Assembly (NCBI GenBank): GCA_015061145.1
Contig: SUXD01000022.1
Span: 1-44,918 of the forward strand
DNA length: 44,918 nucleotides
Origin: Bacteroidales bacterium
GTDB lineage: Bacteria; Bacteroidota; Bacteroidia; Bacteroidales; Paludibacteraceae
Direction of reading: 5' to 3'
The position numbers were made by a program, and so were the translations under genes. Numbering within the stretch: position 1 is the first letter of the stretch; the number at the start of each line of letters is the position of its first letter. The notes under the pieces were generated by a model. The model made no database searches. It saw nothing but the letters and a program-made list of their open reading frames with translations, and was not told where the DNA came from. Shown one piece after another: positions 33,179 through 42,244 of the stretch.

Positions 33179-35185
33179 ATGAAGAAACTTGCAATATTCA
33201 TATTTTGCTTCATTTCTTTAATGTGTAATGCGGGAGAGAGCAGTTATTCACTGTTCTCTCCTGATAAAAAAATAGAGATTACCGTTGGCGTTACCGCCAA
33301 TGGTAATCCTATTTATTATATATCTAAACAAAATAAATCAATCATTAACCAATCGTCCCTTGGCTTTCAGCTGGTAGGGGCCGATTCAATGCTTTGCCGC
33401 GATCTGAGAATCGTGGATGTGAAATATTCGTCATTCGACGAGACTTGGGAACAACCTTGGGGCGAAAGCCGTTTTGTTCGCAATCACTACAACGAAATGA
33501 CCATTTTGTTGCAGGAAAACAATCAATTACATCGAAAATTCAAAGTGTGTTTTCGGGCTTTTGATGATGGAGTGGGATTCCGTTACGAATTTCCCCAGCA
33601 GGATTCGCTGAATTATTTCATCATACAAGACGAAAAAACAGAATTCAATATAGCAAATGCCCGCAGTGCATGGTGGATACCTTCTCATGCCGAAGGCAGT
33701 TATTACGAATCGCTCTATCGTAATACCAAAATAGCAGAAATAAATAGTAATGCAGCTACACCTTTCACCGTTGCGCTGGAAGATGGCAGATATATCGCCA
33801 TTCATGAAGCGAATCTTACCGATTATGCCTCAATGACATTATTGCCTGCTTCATCAACTGTCTTGAAGTGTGAACTGGTGCCTTGGGCTAGCGGCGTGAA
33901 AGTGTATGCATGCACTCCGTTTGTTTCTCCCTGGCGTACAATAATTATTGGCGATAAACTTGGCGATTTGGCCGAGTCGCGTCTGGAATTGAACTTGAAC
34001 GAACCTTGCAAGATAGAAGATACCTCATGGATTAAACCGATGAAGTATATCGGAATCTGGTGGGGCATGCATATCGGAAAGTACACATGGTACATGGGAC
34101 CGCATCATGGCGCGACGACCGAAAATATGAAAATGTATATGGATTTCGCAGCTAAAAACGGTTTCGGCGGTGTGCTGGCCGAAGGGTGGAACTATGGTTG
34201 GGAATGCCCGTATTACGACGGAAACTGGTTCAACTTTGTGACACCTTATCCGGATTTTGATCTGGCAGAGATTTGTCGCTATGGCGCTTCTAAGGGAGTT
34301 CAGCTTATCGGACATCATGAGACATACGGCGGTGTGCGAAATTACGAAGCACAAATGGAAGAAGGGTACAAATTGTATCAGCAGAATGGCATGCATGCGC
34401 TGAAAAGCGGGTATGTGAAGCCGAAATTTGACAAAACGGAATGGCATGACGGACAATATGGTGTGCGCCACTATCGCTATGCACTCGAGAAGGCTGCCGA
34501 ATATCAATTGACGCTTGATGTGCACGAACCGATAAAAGAAACAGGAATCAGAAGAACATATCCTAATCTGATGTCGCAAGAAGGTGCACGGGGACAGGAG
34601 TTCAACGCATGGTCGGCAGATGGCGGAAATCCGCCTTCGCATGTGACGATTCTGCCATTCACCCGTTTGTTGGCAGGCCCGTTGGATTATACGCCAGGCG
34701 TATTCAATTTCAAATATCCGCGTAAAGATCAGCGCGCCCGTCCGCAATCGACGCTGGTAAATCAGTTGGCATTGTATGTGGTGCTTTACAGTCCGTTGCA
34801 GATGGCATGCGATTTGCCCGAGAATTACGAAGGTTTTAAAGCTTTTGACTTTATAAAGGATGTGCCGGTGGACTGGGAGGAATCTAAGGTCTTGAATGCT
34901 GAACTTGGCGATTATGTGACTATTGCGCGTAAGGACAGAAACTCCGAAAATTGGTATGTCGGAAGTGTGACTGACGAGCATGCGCGCGAGTTGTCTATCC
35001 CACTTGATTTTCTTGACGCGAAAGCCAAATATGTGGCGCAGATATATGCCGATGGTGCCAAAGCTGATTATCGTACCAATCCGATGGATAATGTTTATTA
35101 TGAGAAGAATGTTACCGCTAAAACGGTGTTGAAAATAAAATTGGCGCCCGGTGGCGGACAAGCGATAAGAATTGTAAAGAAATAA
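33179..35185 (+). CDS. GH97 alpha-glucosidase, SusB-like inverting type
   Basis: Secreted (periplasmic) glycoside hydrolase family 97 enzyme of 668 residues; the signal peptide ends near MCNAGES. The N-terminal beta-sandwich contains FRAFDDGVGFRYEFP. The (beta/alpha)8 barrel carries the probable catalytic residues Glu381 (GHHETYGG), Glu450 (DVHEPIKETG) and Glu474 (ARGQEFNAW). Their spacing, 69 and 24, equals SusB E439/E508/E532, so the enzyme should be an inverting alpha-glucosidase and not a retaining alpha-galactosidase, whose base residue is an Asp elsewhere. It would trim non-reducing alpha-glucose from captured oligosaccharide. Follows susD by 16 bp. Confidence 0.92.
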   Translation: MKKLAIFIFCFISLMCNAGESSYSLFSPDKKIEITVGVTANGNPIYYISKQNKSIINQSSLGFQLVGADSMLCRDLRIVDVKYSSFDETWEQPWGESRFVRNHYNEMTILLQENNQLHRKFKVCFRAFDDGVGFRYEFPQQDSLNYFIIQDEKTEFNIANARSAWWIPSHAEGSYYESLYRNTKIAEINSNAATPFTVALEDGRYIAIHEANLTDYASMTLLPASSTVLKCELVPWASGVKVYACTPFVSPWRTIIIGDKLGDLAESRLELNLNEPCKIEDTSWIKPMKYIGIWWGMHIGKYTWYMGPHHGATTENMKMYMDFAAKNGFGGVLAEGWNYGWECPYYDGNWFNFVTPYPDFDLAEICRYGASKGVQLIGHHETYGGVRNYEAQMEEGYKLYQQNGMHALKSGYVKPKFDKTEWHDGQYGVRHYRYALEKAAEYQLTLDVHEPIKETGIRRTYPNLMSQEGARGQEFNAWSADGGNPPSHVTILPFTRLLAGPLDYTPGVFNFKYPRKDQRARPQSTLVNQLALYVVLYSPLQMACDLPENYEGFKAFDFIKDVPVDWEESKVLNAELGDYVTIARKDRNSENWYVGSVTDEHARELSIPLDFLDAKAKYVAQIYADGAKADYRTNPMDNVYYEKNVTAKTVLKIKLAPGGGQAIRIVKK

Positions 35186-35216
35186 TAAATTATATAAATT
35201 TTAAAATAAGTACTTT

Positions 35217-37523
35217 ATGGACAAACAGTGGATTTTACAAGAAAAAGAATTTAAGGCGAAGACTGCGCTGGCATACGAAGGCTTGTTTACTTTGGGAAGC
35301 GGCTATCTGCACACTCGTGGCTCATTGGAGGAGAATGTAGGCAATGACCCCCAAAATATAACTGCTCCCAAACAACCGGTAGCTAATGCTTCTAACTTCG
35401 ACCATGCTGCAACCGTGGTGGTCTCACATTGGGGAACTTATGTGCCTGGTGTATTCGGTCGTCACCCATATATGAACGAGGAAATCGTGAACCTCCCTTA
35501 TTTCTTGGGAATCGCTCCTACTATTGCTGGCGAAAAACTGGATATGCTCACAAGCAAAACCTCAGGTTATTGCCGTAACTTGAATATGAAATATGCTTCA
35601 ATCGAGCGCGAATTGGTTTGGCATTCGAAGGAAGGTGATGTGAAAGTGGAGTTTGAACGTTTTATTAGTGGCGTTCGTACCAATTTGAGCGTACAGAAAG
35701 CAAAATTTACTGCGCTCGACAAACCAGTGACTATCACAATTAAGTCGGGTATTGATGCCGACGTCCGCACAAACGGTGAAGATCATTTCATCGAATTCGG
35801 TTCGCTCGAAGGCGGAAAATTGCAGTGCGAAGTGAAACAGATTTCGGCATGCGAAGTGAAGAGCATTGTGACTACCAATATCAACAGAGTGTTGAATACT
35901 GGCGGTGATACTATATATACAGTAGCGCAGACAAATGCAGCCGGTGCAAACTGGAAATATGTGGAAGAGCCTCGTCGTGGTTTCTTCGTGTCTGAATTCA
36001 AATTGGCAGCAGGTCAGTCGTTGGTTGTAGAAAAACGTTCGGCAGTAACCACTTCGCGCGATTTGGTGAAAACAACTCCAGAACAAGTGTTGGCTGATGC
36101 TCAAAAACTTTCGTACGACCAATTGTTCGACGAACATAAAGCTTATTGGGCTATGCGTTGGGCAAAATCAGATGTTGAAATCGAAGGCGATGATGATTCT
36201 TTGCAGGCTATTCGTGCCTCAATCTTCCACTTGTTGCGTTGCCATGTGACTGGTGATTCTCGTGTGGCTATCGATGCCAAAGGAACTGCCGGCGACTTGT
36301 ATTACGGTCGATTCTTCTGGGATACAGAAGTTTATTTGGTGCCGTTCTTCCTTTATACCGACCCCGAAAGAGCAAAAACTTTGGTGGATTTCCGTATTCA
36401 AACATTGGAAGGAGCTCGCAAAAACGCCCAAAAATTGGGTTATCGCGGTGCCCGTTTCCCATGGGAATCTGATCACAAAGGTAACGACTGCTGTCCTGCA
36501 ATGAACTGGCAGTATCGCGACCATGAAGTGCATATCACAGCGGATGTAGTTTACGCTTTCGCTCACTATGCAGCTAATACAGGCGACTCTTACTTGAAAG
36601 ACCCGAAAACAGCCGAAACTGTGGTTGAAACCGCTCGCTACTGGCTCGACCGTATCGACTGGCGTCAAGGCGACGACTATCCTAGTTTGCTCGGCGTGAT
36701 GGGACCTGACGAATATACTGCACTTACAAGCAATAACGCATATACCAACTGGATGGTGAAATTTGCGTTGAACGTTGCCGCTAAATACGGTAAATTCGGT
36801 GGTGCAACCGACGAGGAAATCGCTCAATTCAAAGAAGTGGCAGCTAAATTGCCGATTGTTCGTTCTAAAAAGAACCCCGATTTGATTATGCAATGCGAAG
36901 AATTCGACAGCTTTGCTGAACCGCAATTCGACAAAATATGGAAAGATCGCAAGAAACACTTTGCTATCTTTGCTTCGCAAGAAAGACTTTATCGCTCTAA
37001 ATGCTTGAAACAGGCTGATGTGCTGATGTTGCTTTACTTGTTCATCAACGAATTCACCGATGCAGAAATCAAAGCGGCTTGGGATTATTATTTGCAATAT
37101 ACCACTCATGATTCGTCACTTTCTCGTGGCGCTCACGCTGTGTTGGCCAACAAGATTGGTTTGGACAAAGAGGCTTGGGAAATGTTCCAAGGTTGCAAAG
37201 GACAAGACCTTAATGTGGAAAACGGAGGTGCGGCCGAAGGTATCCACATCGCTGGTTGCGGTATGAACTGGCAAATGGTTGTGTTTGGCGTGGCAGGCAT
37301 CCTCAATGCTTTGCAGTCTGAAGTGTTCACAATGAACCCGCACATGCCGAAACAGTGGAAGAAAGTGTCATTCCCATTCATTTGGAAAGGACAGGCATTG
37401 AAAATTACGCTCGAAGCAGGCAAAGTGGTAATCAAGAACAACAGCAATGCTAATCTTGATGTTGTGATTTGCGGTAAGAAAGCAAATGTTGCTGCAGGAA
37501 AAGAAGAGGTTTTTAACTACTAA
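35217..37523 (+). CDS. GH65 family alpha-glucoside phosphorylase/hydrolase, first copy
   Basis: Cytoplasmic GH65 enzyme of 768 residues; no signal peptide. N-terminal beta-sandwich, then (alpha/alpha)6 barrel with FFWDTEVYLVPFFLYTDPERA. The general acid is Glu499 in MGPDEYT, and the phosphate-site loop is HDSSLS with Ser633, Ser634 and Ser636. KQADVLMLLYLF and GGAAEGIHIAGCGMNW are also family segments. The retained SSLS suggests phosphorolysis with release of beta-glucose-1-phosphate, although GH65 also holds hydrolases. The substrate might be kojibiose, nigerose or another alpha-glucoside; the ORF is clearly different from the next GH65 gene, so a different linkage is likely. Start ATG 35217 follows the GH97 gene by 31 bp. 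Confidence 0.9.
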   Translation: MDKQWILQEKEFKAKTALAYEGLFTLGSGYLHTRGSLEENVGNDPQNITAPKQPVANASNFDHAATVVVSHWGTYVPGVFGRHPYMNEEIVNLPYFLGIAPTIAGEKLDMLTSKTSGYCRNLNMKYASIERELVWHSKEGDVKVEFERFISGVRTNLSVQKAKFTALDKPVTITIKSGIDADVRTNGEDHFIEFGSLEGGKLQCEVKQISACEVKSIVTTNINRVLNTGGDTIYTVAQTNAAGANWKYVEEPRRGFFVSEFKLAAGQSLVVEKRSAVTTSRDLVKTTPEQVLADAQKLSYDQLFDEHKAYWAMRWAKSDVEIEGDDDSLQAIRASIFHLLRCHVTGDSRVAIDAKGTAGDLYYGRFFWDTEVYLVPFFLYTDPERAKTLVDFRIQTLEGARKNAQKLGYRGARFPWESDHKGNDCCPAMNWQYRDHEVHITADVVYAFAHYAANTGDSYLKDPKTAETVVETARYWLDRIDWRQGDDYPSLLGVMGPDEYTALTSNNAYTNWMVKFALNVAAKYGKFGGATDEEIAQFKEVAAKLPIVRSKKNPDLIMQCEEFDSFAEPQFDKIWKDRKKHFAIFASQERLYRSKCLKQADVLMLLYLFINEFTDAEIKAAWDYYLQYTTHDSSLSRGAHAVLANKIGLDKEAWEMFQGCKGQDLNVENGGAAEGIHIAGCGMNWQMVVFGVAGILNALQSEVFTMNPHMPKQWKKVSFPFIWKGQALKITLEAGKVVIKNNSNANLDVVICGKKANVAAGKEEVFNY

Positions 37524-37535
37524 TTAAAGATAAAT

Positions 37536-39923
37536 ATGGGACATATAGCAGATAAATATTTCAAACTCGACCCGTGGGCGGTTATTGAAGAGGGATTTGA
37601 CCCCAAACACGGGAAAGTGGCTGAGTCTATTTTCTCGTTGGGTAATGAATATATGGGTGTTCGCGGTCATTTTGACGAAGGTTACTCTGGACCGAAACAT
37701 GTGGGAAGCTATTTCAACGGTTTCTACGAATCGTTGAATTTCAAGCATCCAGTGGCATACAATGGCTTTGTGCTTACGGGTGCCGATATGACCAACACCG
37801 TTGATTGGCTTTATACCCGTTTGGAAATTGACGGCGAAGTGCTGGATTTGGCTACTTCAAAGTTCTCTGATTTCCGTCGTGTGCTCGACTTGAAGACTGG
37901 CGTGCTGACTCGTACTTTCGTTTGGGAAACCAAAAGCGGTAAAAAGGTAAAACTGACTTTTGAGCGTTTCACCAGCCTTGTCAACACACACCTTGGCGGA
38001 CAGAAAATCACATTCGAACCGTTGAACTTCAGTGGCGATGTGAAAGTCGTTTCAGGCATGGACTTTTCTATTCATGCAGATGAAAAACCGAACAACTGGA
38101 ATGCTCCTCGTAAAGAGAAAGTGGGTGATGTGTTTGCCATTCTTGGTGAAACAAAAATCGGAAAACGCTATTTGTGCGCAACATTCCGTTTAGAGTTCGA
38201 CGGTACAGCTCCCGCTAACCTTCCGTTGATTCAGGATGAATTGTTTGCTGGCACAGAATTTACACTCTCGTTGCAACAAGGCAAGGCAACATCGTTCCGC
38301 AAATTGTCTGTGAACTATGCAGGCAAAGTGCTTGGAAATGCTCCTGACGCATGGACAAAGACTTTCAAGGTAAGCAAGGCCGTGAAGATAGAGAAAACGG
38401 ATGCTCCTAAAGACATCAACGAAACAGCAGATGTTGTTTGGAATAAAGGTATCGAGCTTGCCGGCAAAAAGACTACATACGATTCAGAAATCGCTGCTCA
38501 CAAAGCATTCTGGGCGAATGTTTGGGATAAATTGGACATTGTAATCGAAGGCGATGACGAAAACCAACAGGGTATTCGTTATTGTATCTTCCAACTGCAC
38601 CAGACATACCACGGAAGTGATCCTACGCTGAATATCGGTGCCAAAGGTCTTACGGGTGATGCGTATGGCGGCAAGGCTTTCTGGGATACAGAGGCTTATT
38701 GCTTGGCATTCTATATCTTCAACAATCCCGAAGCTGCTAAGAATTTGCTCGAATTCCGTTATTCAACATTGGAGCAGGCTCGTATCCGTGCTCGTGTGCT
38801 CGATTGCGCTGGCGCATGCTATCCGATTGCAACAATCGACGGATGGGAAAACTGCGAGTTGTGGCAACATGCTAGTTTGCAGATTCATGTAAGTGGTTCT
38901 GTGGCATTCGGTATCGAAGAGTATGACAACCTGATTGGCGACAAAGATTTCTTGTATGGACATGGTGCTGAAATGTTGATGGAAATTGCCCGTTTCTATG
39001 TCAGCCGTGCGCAACAGGATCCTCATACAGCTGAATATGGTTTCTATGGTGTGATGGGTGTGGACGAGTTCCATGTGATGACCAACAACAACTGTTTTGT
39101 GAACTACTTGGCTAAGAAATCAATCGATTTTGCATTGAAGGTGGCTGATGAAATGAAACAGAACGCACCTGAAAAATGGAACGCATTGGTTAAAAAAATC
39201 AATCTCCAAGACAGCGAACTCAAGAAATTTGCAGAAGTTGCAGGTCACATGAAAATGTTGCAGCGTGAAGACGGCGTGTTCGAACAGCACGACGGATTCT
39301 TCAACTTGCCTCATATCGATTTGAAGAGCATCAAGAAGAGCGAACTGCCGCTGTACGATTTCTGGGCTTACGACCGCATTTATCGTACCGATATGGTGAA
39401 ACAGCCTGATGTGCTGATGTTCTTGTTTATGTATGCACAAGATTTCAGCCGCGAGGTAATCAAAGCCAACTATGAATATTACGAACCAATTTGTATGCAC
39501 GAGTCGTCGCTTTCTCCTTCTATCCACTCTGTGATAGCGGCAGAAATTGGCAAACACGACGAAGCTGCAAGTTTCTTCGGATTCGCTACGCGTCTCGACC
39601 TTGATGATTACAACAATAACACATATCAAGGTTTGCACACTACCTCTATCTCTGCGGCGTGGACTAACATCGTGTACGGATTCGGAGGCATGCGCACCGA
39701 CCGCAAGATGTTGGCGTTCAGCCCGTCGATGCCGAAAACTTGGAAAAAGCTCTCGTTTAAGGTGCTTTACCAAGGTGCTATTTTGAGCGTGGTTGTTGAT
39801 AAGAAGACAACAACTTTCAAAACTGATGGAAAGGCAATCACCGCCAAAATTTACGGAAAAGAGTATTCTATTGACGGAAATGGCGTTGAAATTGCAATCC
39901 CTGATTTTTATATTGCAAAATAA
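37536..39923 (+). CDS. GH65 family disaccharide phosphorylase, second copy (maltose-phosphorylase-like)
   Basis: Second cytoplasmic GH65 enzyme, 795 residues, 12 bp after the first. Barrel landmark AFWDTEAYCLAFYIFNNPEAAKNL is like maltose phosphorylases. The general acid should be Glu511, but the motif reads MGVDEFHVMTNNN instead of the usual GPDEY. The phosphate-site loop is HESSLSPSIHS (Ser657, Ser658, Ser660), and the C terminus has RLDLDDYNNNTYQGLHTTSISAAW with GFGGMR, the arrangement of phosphorylases. It would split an imported disaccharide with phosphate into beta-glucose-1-phosphate and a sugar. Exact disaccharide unknown. The beta-phosphoglucomutase gene follows. Confidence 0.9.
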   Translation: MGHIADKYFKLDPWAVIEEGFDPKHGKVAESIFSLGNEYMGVRGHFDEGYSGPKHVGSYFNGFYESLNFKHPVAYNGFVLTGADMTNTVDWLYTRLEIDGEVLDLATSKFSDFRRVLDLKTGVLTRTFVWETKSGKKVKLTFERFTSLVNTHLGGQKITFEPLNFSGDVKVVSGMDFSIHADEKPNNWNAPRKEKVGDVFAILGETKIGKRYLCATFRLEFDGTAPANLPLIQDELFAGTEFTLSLQQGKATSFRKLSVNYAGKVLGNAPDAWTKTFKVSKAVKIEKTDAPKDINETADVVWNKGIELAGKKTTYDSEIAAHKAFWANVWDKLDIVIEGDDENQQGIRYCIFQLHQTYHGSDPTLNIGAKGLTGDAYGGKAFWDTEAYCLAFYIFNNPEAAKNLLEFRYSTLEQARIRARVLDCAGACYPIATIDGWENCELWQHASLQIHVSGSVAFGIEEYDNLIGDKDFLYGHGAEMLMEIARFYVSRAQQDPHTAEYGFYGVMGVDEFHVMTNNNCFVNYLAKKSIDFALKVADEMKQNAPEKWNALVKKINLQDSELKKFAEVAGHMKMLQREDGVFEQHDGFFNLPHIDLKSIKKSELPLYDFWAYDRIYRTDMVKQPDVLMFLFMYAQDFSREVIKANYEYYEPICMHESSLSPSIHSVIAAEIGKHDEAASFFGFATRLDLDDYNNNTYQGLHTTSISAAWTNIVYGFGGMRTDRKMLAFSPSMPKTWKKLSFKVLYQGAILSVVVDKKTTTFKTDGKAITAKIYGKEYSIDGNGVEIAIPDFYIAK

Positions 39924-39928
39924 ATTGT

Positions 39929-39936
39929 ATCTTTGG
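39929..39936 (+). promoter_or_regulatory. Possible internal promoter -7 box before pgmB
   Basis: TATCTTTG six bases past the GH65 stop is a perfect -7 match. No -33 at the right distance was found, and a hairpin overlaps the expected transcription start. Confidence 0.35.
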
Positions 39937-39967
39937 AAAGAATCTTGATTTTTTCAAGGTTCTTTCC
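39935..39967 (+). promoter_or_regulatory. Hairpin between the second GH65 gene and pgmB
   Basis: A 14-bp stem (39935-39948 with 39954-39967, one G-U pair) has a 5-base T loop. The following sequence TTAATTAT is only weakly T-rich, so this is either a weak terminator or a stability element protecting the upstream message. Confidence 0.55.
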
Positions 39968-40025
39968 TTAATTATACGAAATAAACAATTGAAAATTAAA
40001 TAATTAATAAATAAAGTATTAAATC

Positions 40026-40673
40026 ATGGTAAAAGGAGTAATTTTTGACTTGGATGGAGTGATTGTATCAACTGACGAACTTCACTATTTAGGATGGAAA
40101 CACATGGCAGATTCAGAAGGAATCTACTTCGACAGAGAGATTAACGAACGCCTTCGTGGTGTAAGCCGTATGGCTAGTCTGGATATCATTCTCGAAAAGG
40201 CTACAAAAACTTATACTGACGAACAGAAAGTGGCTTTGGCAACTTTGAAAAACGACTATTACAAACAATTGCTTTCAACTCGTTTGAGCTCAAAGGATAT
40301 CCTTCCTGGTGTAATGAATGTGTTGGATGGATTGAAAGCTGCCGGCGTAAAGATTGCCATCGGTTCTTCAAGCAAGAATACTCCTACAATCTTGAAACAA
40401 ATCGGTTTGGATAAGAAATTCGATGCAGTTTCTGACGGCAATAATATTACTAACAGCAAACCAGATCCAGAAGTGTTCTTGAAAGCCGCTCAATTCATAG
40501 GCCTTGATCCTAAGGATTGTTTGGTTGTGGAAGATGCCGAAGCTGGTATCTCTGCAGCAAAAGCTGGTGGCATGAAAGCGTTGGCTGTTGGCTCCGCTAT
40601 CACTGATAAACGTGCCGACTTGGCTGCCGCTGATTTGTCAATGGTGTCAGTACAACAAATGATTAATCTTTAA
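40026..40673 (+). CDS. pgmB: Beta-phosphoglucomutase
   Basis: HAD-superfamily phosphomutase converting beta-glucose-1-phosphate to glucose-6-phosphate; 215 residues. The phosphorylated nucleophile is Asp8 with acid/base Asp10 (FDLDGVIVSTDELH). Thr16 and His20 are at the same positions as in the Lactococcus enzyme. The substrate-binding arm LRGVSRMASL gives Arg48, equivalent to its Arg49. IGSSSKN, NSKPDPEVF and VEDAEAGISAAKAG complete the HAD motifs. It follows two GH65 genes that should make its substrate, and gives the strongest evidence that they are phosphorylases. Cytoplasmic. Confidence 0.96.
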   Translation: MVKGVIFDLDGVIVSTDELHYLGWKHMADSEGIYFDREINERLRGVSRMASLDIILEKATKTYTDEQKVALATLKNDYYKQLLSTRLSSKDILPGVMNVLDGLKAAGVKIAIGSSSKNTPTILKQIGLDKKFDAVSDGNNITNSKPDPEVFLKAAQFIGLDPKDCLVVEDAEAGISAAKAGGMKALAVGSAITDKRADLAAADLSMVSVQQMINL

Positions 40674-40721
40674 TTAAGAATAAAAAAACAGGATAAAGAA
40701 TTAAGAAAGATTGAAAGTAAA

Positions 40722-40740
40722 TAGAGAAGGGTTTTCTCTA
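40722..40740 (+). promoter_or_regulatory. Small hairpin between pgmB and the SLC45-like permease gene
   Basis: TAGAGAA (40722-40728) pairs with TTCTCTA (40734-40740) around GGGTT. AAGATT/AATCTT outside may extend it with an internal loop. No T run. The remaining 113-bp gap shows no convincing -7 box. Confidence 0.35.
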
Positions 40741-40786
40741 ATCTTGTGTCTTATTTCTCGCTTCTTGTTTCTAAAACATTGTTTCT

Positions 40787-42166
40787 ATGGAAAAAATACA
40801 AAAACCAAACCTCACATTCTGGCAGTTGTGGAACTTGAGTTTTGCTTATATCGGCATTCAGCTCGGTTATTCTTTGCAAGGCCAAATGAGTGGAATCTAT
40901 TCGAGCCTTGGCGCTGATGACCGCATTTTGCCGTTATTGTGGCTGGGCGGGCCGTTAGCAGGTATCATTGTGCAGCCGATCATCGGTTTTGCAAGCGACC
41001 GCACTTGGATAAAGGGACTTGGACGTCGTATCCCGTTCCTTTTGGCGGGTGGTATTCTTGCCGCTTTGATGATGGTGCTCATCGTCAATTCTAAATTCAT
41101 AGCTGGCGGTTGGATTTCTGCAGTGCTCTTGGCTGCTATCTTTTTCTTGTTTATGGATTGCTCGTTCAATCTTAGCATGCAACCGCTTCGTTCTTTGATG
41201 GGCGACATGGTAAATGACGAACAGCGTAACAAAGGTTTCGCTATCCAGATGGTGCTGCTGAATATTGGTGCTATTGTAGGATTCGCACTTCCGTTCGTTA
41301 TTGCATGGGCATTGAACGCCTTGGGCTGGGAAAACGAAAAGATAGGTGGCATCAATATTTCAATGTCATGGTCGTTTTATATCGGCGCAGCCATACTTTT
41401 GTTTAGCGTACTTTGGAGCACCATTCGCGTGAAAGAGTATCCGCCGAAGGAGTTTGCAATGTATAATGGATTGTCGGAAGATGACGCTAAAGACAAGGAT
41501 TCTTTCTGGACAATTCTGAAAACGACTCCGAAAGTGATGTTCCAATTGGCAATTGTGCAATTCTTTGTATGGATGGGCTTGTTCTGCATGTGGAACTACG
41601 GTTTGAACGGCGTGGCACAAAATTGCTTCGGACTCGAGCGCGTGAATGGTGTGATTGACACTAATTCAGCTGATTTTGTGGCTGCTCAAAACTGGTGGGG
41701 TATCGCCAATGCGGTATTGAGTGTTTGTGCCTTAATTTTCTCTTTCTATTGGGCGAATCTGGCTAACAAATATGGTCGTAAGATTGTGTATTCTGCCGCA
41801 TTGCTGATTGGCGCGGTCGGATTGATTTCAATCTTCTTCATTCACGACAAATATGTGCTGTTCCTTTCTATGGCTTGCTTGGGTATTGCTACCGCAGTGT
41901 TCAACGGAATACCGTTTGCCATTGTTAGCGCCAATATCCCTGCACAGAAAATGGGTGTTTATATGGGTATATTCAACCTTGCCATTGTTTTCCCGCAGAT
42001 TGTTTTTGCATTGTTCGGAGGTTTCTTGTTCGATGCTTTTGTCGGTACCGAAGGTAACAATGTGATTATGCTTGTGGTATCAGGCGTATTCATGATTTGC
42101 GCAGCAATTTCTGTTGTGTTTGTTACAGACAAAGGGGAAACTGCTACTCCTGAACTGAAGAAATAA
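40787..42166 (+). CDS. MFS sugar permease, GPH/SLC45-like (maltose/disaccharide-H+ symporter type)
   Basis: Inner-membrane transporter of 459 residues with 12 predicted helices. It starts MEKIQKPNLTFWQLWNLSFAYIGIQLGY, characteristic of the SLC45/sucrose-maltose permease group. The loop GFASDRTWIKGLGRRIPFL carries the conserved D-R...G-R-R motif between helices 2 and 3. NKYGRKIVYSAALLIGAV is its counterpart in the second half. It is predicted to bring intact disaccharide from the periplasm into the cytoplasm, where the GH65 enzymes act. A terminator separates it from the next gene. Confidence 0.9.
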   Translation: MEKIQKPNLTFWQLWNLSFAYIGIQLGYSLQGQMSGIYSSLGADDRILPLLWLGGPLAGIIVQPIIGFASDRTWIKGLGRRIPFLLAGGILAALMMVLIVNSKFIAGGWISAVLLAAIFFLFMDCSFNLSMQPLRSLMGDMVNDEQRNKGFAIQMVLLNIGAIVGFALPFVIAWALNALGWENEKIGGINISMSWSFYIGAAILLFSVLWSTIRVKEYPPKEFAMYNGLSEDDAKDKDSFWTILKTTPKVMFQLAIVQFFVWMGLFCMWNYGLNGVAQNCFGLERVNGVIDTNSADFVAAQNWWGIANAVLSVCALIFSFYWANLANKYGRKIVYSAALLIGAVGLISIFFIHDKYVLFLSMACLGIATAVFNGIPFAIVSANIPAQKMGVYMGIFNLAIVFPQIVFALFGGFLFDAFVGTEGNNVIMLVVSGVFMICAAISVVFVTDKGETATPELKK

Positions 42167-42178
42167 AACAAAACATTA

Positions 42179-42228
42179 ATCTCAGTCAGAATTCTTTGCT
42201 TGCAAAGTGTTCCGACTGGGATTTTTTT
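42179..42228 (+). terminator. Intrinsic terminator within the sugar locus
   Basis: Outer stem ATCTCAGTC (42179-42187) with GACTGGGAT (42214-42222), a mismatch, then GAA/TTC and an inner CTTTGC/GCAAAG (42194-42207). A run of seven T follows at 42222-42228. The next ATG is only 17 nt later, so it may attenuate instead of fully ending transcription. Confidence 0.85.
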
Positions 42229-42244
42229 ATAAAAGAGTAGAAAA

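Noticed and set aside
34025-35161. 378-codon open frame on the minus strand opposite the GH97 gene
   Set aside because: It lies wholly within a gene with clear catalytic motifs; its translation is rich in His, Arg and Cys with no family pattern, as expected of an antisense shadow frame.
36219-37109. 296-codon minus-strand frame within the first GH65 gene
   Set aside because: Antisense shadow of a well-supported gene; no recognisable domain, no promoter.
39120-39773. 217-codon minus-strand frame within the second GH65 gene
   Set aside because: Antisense shadow; no domain and no start signals.
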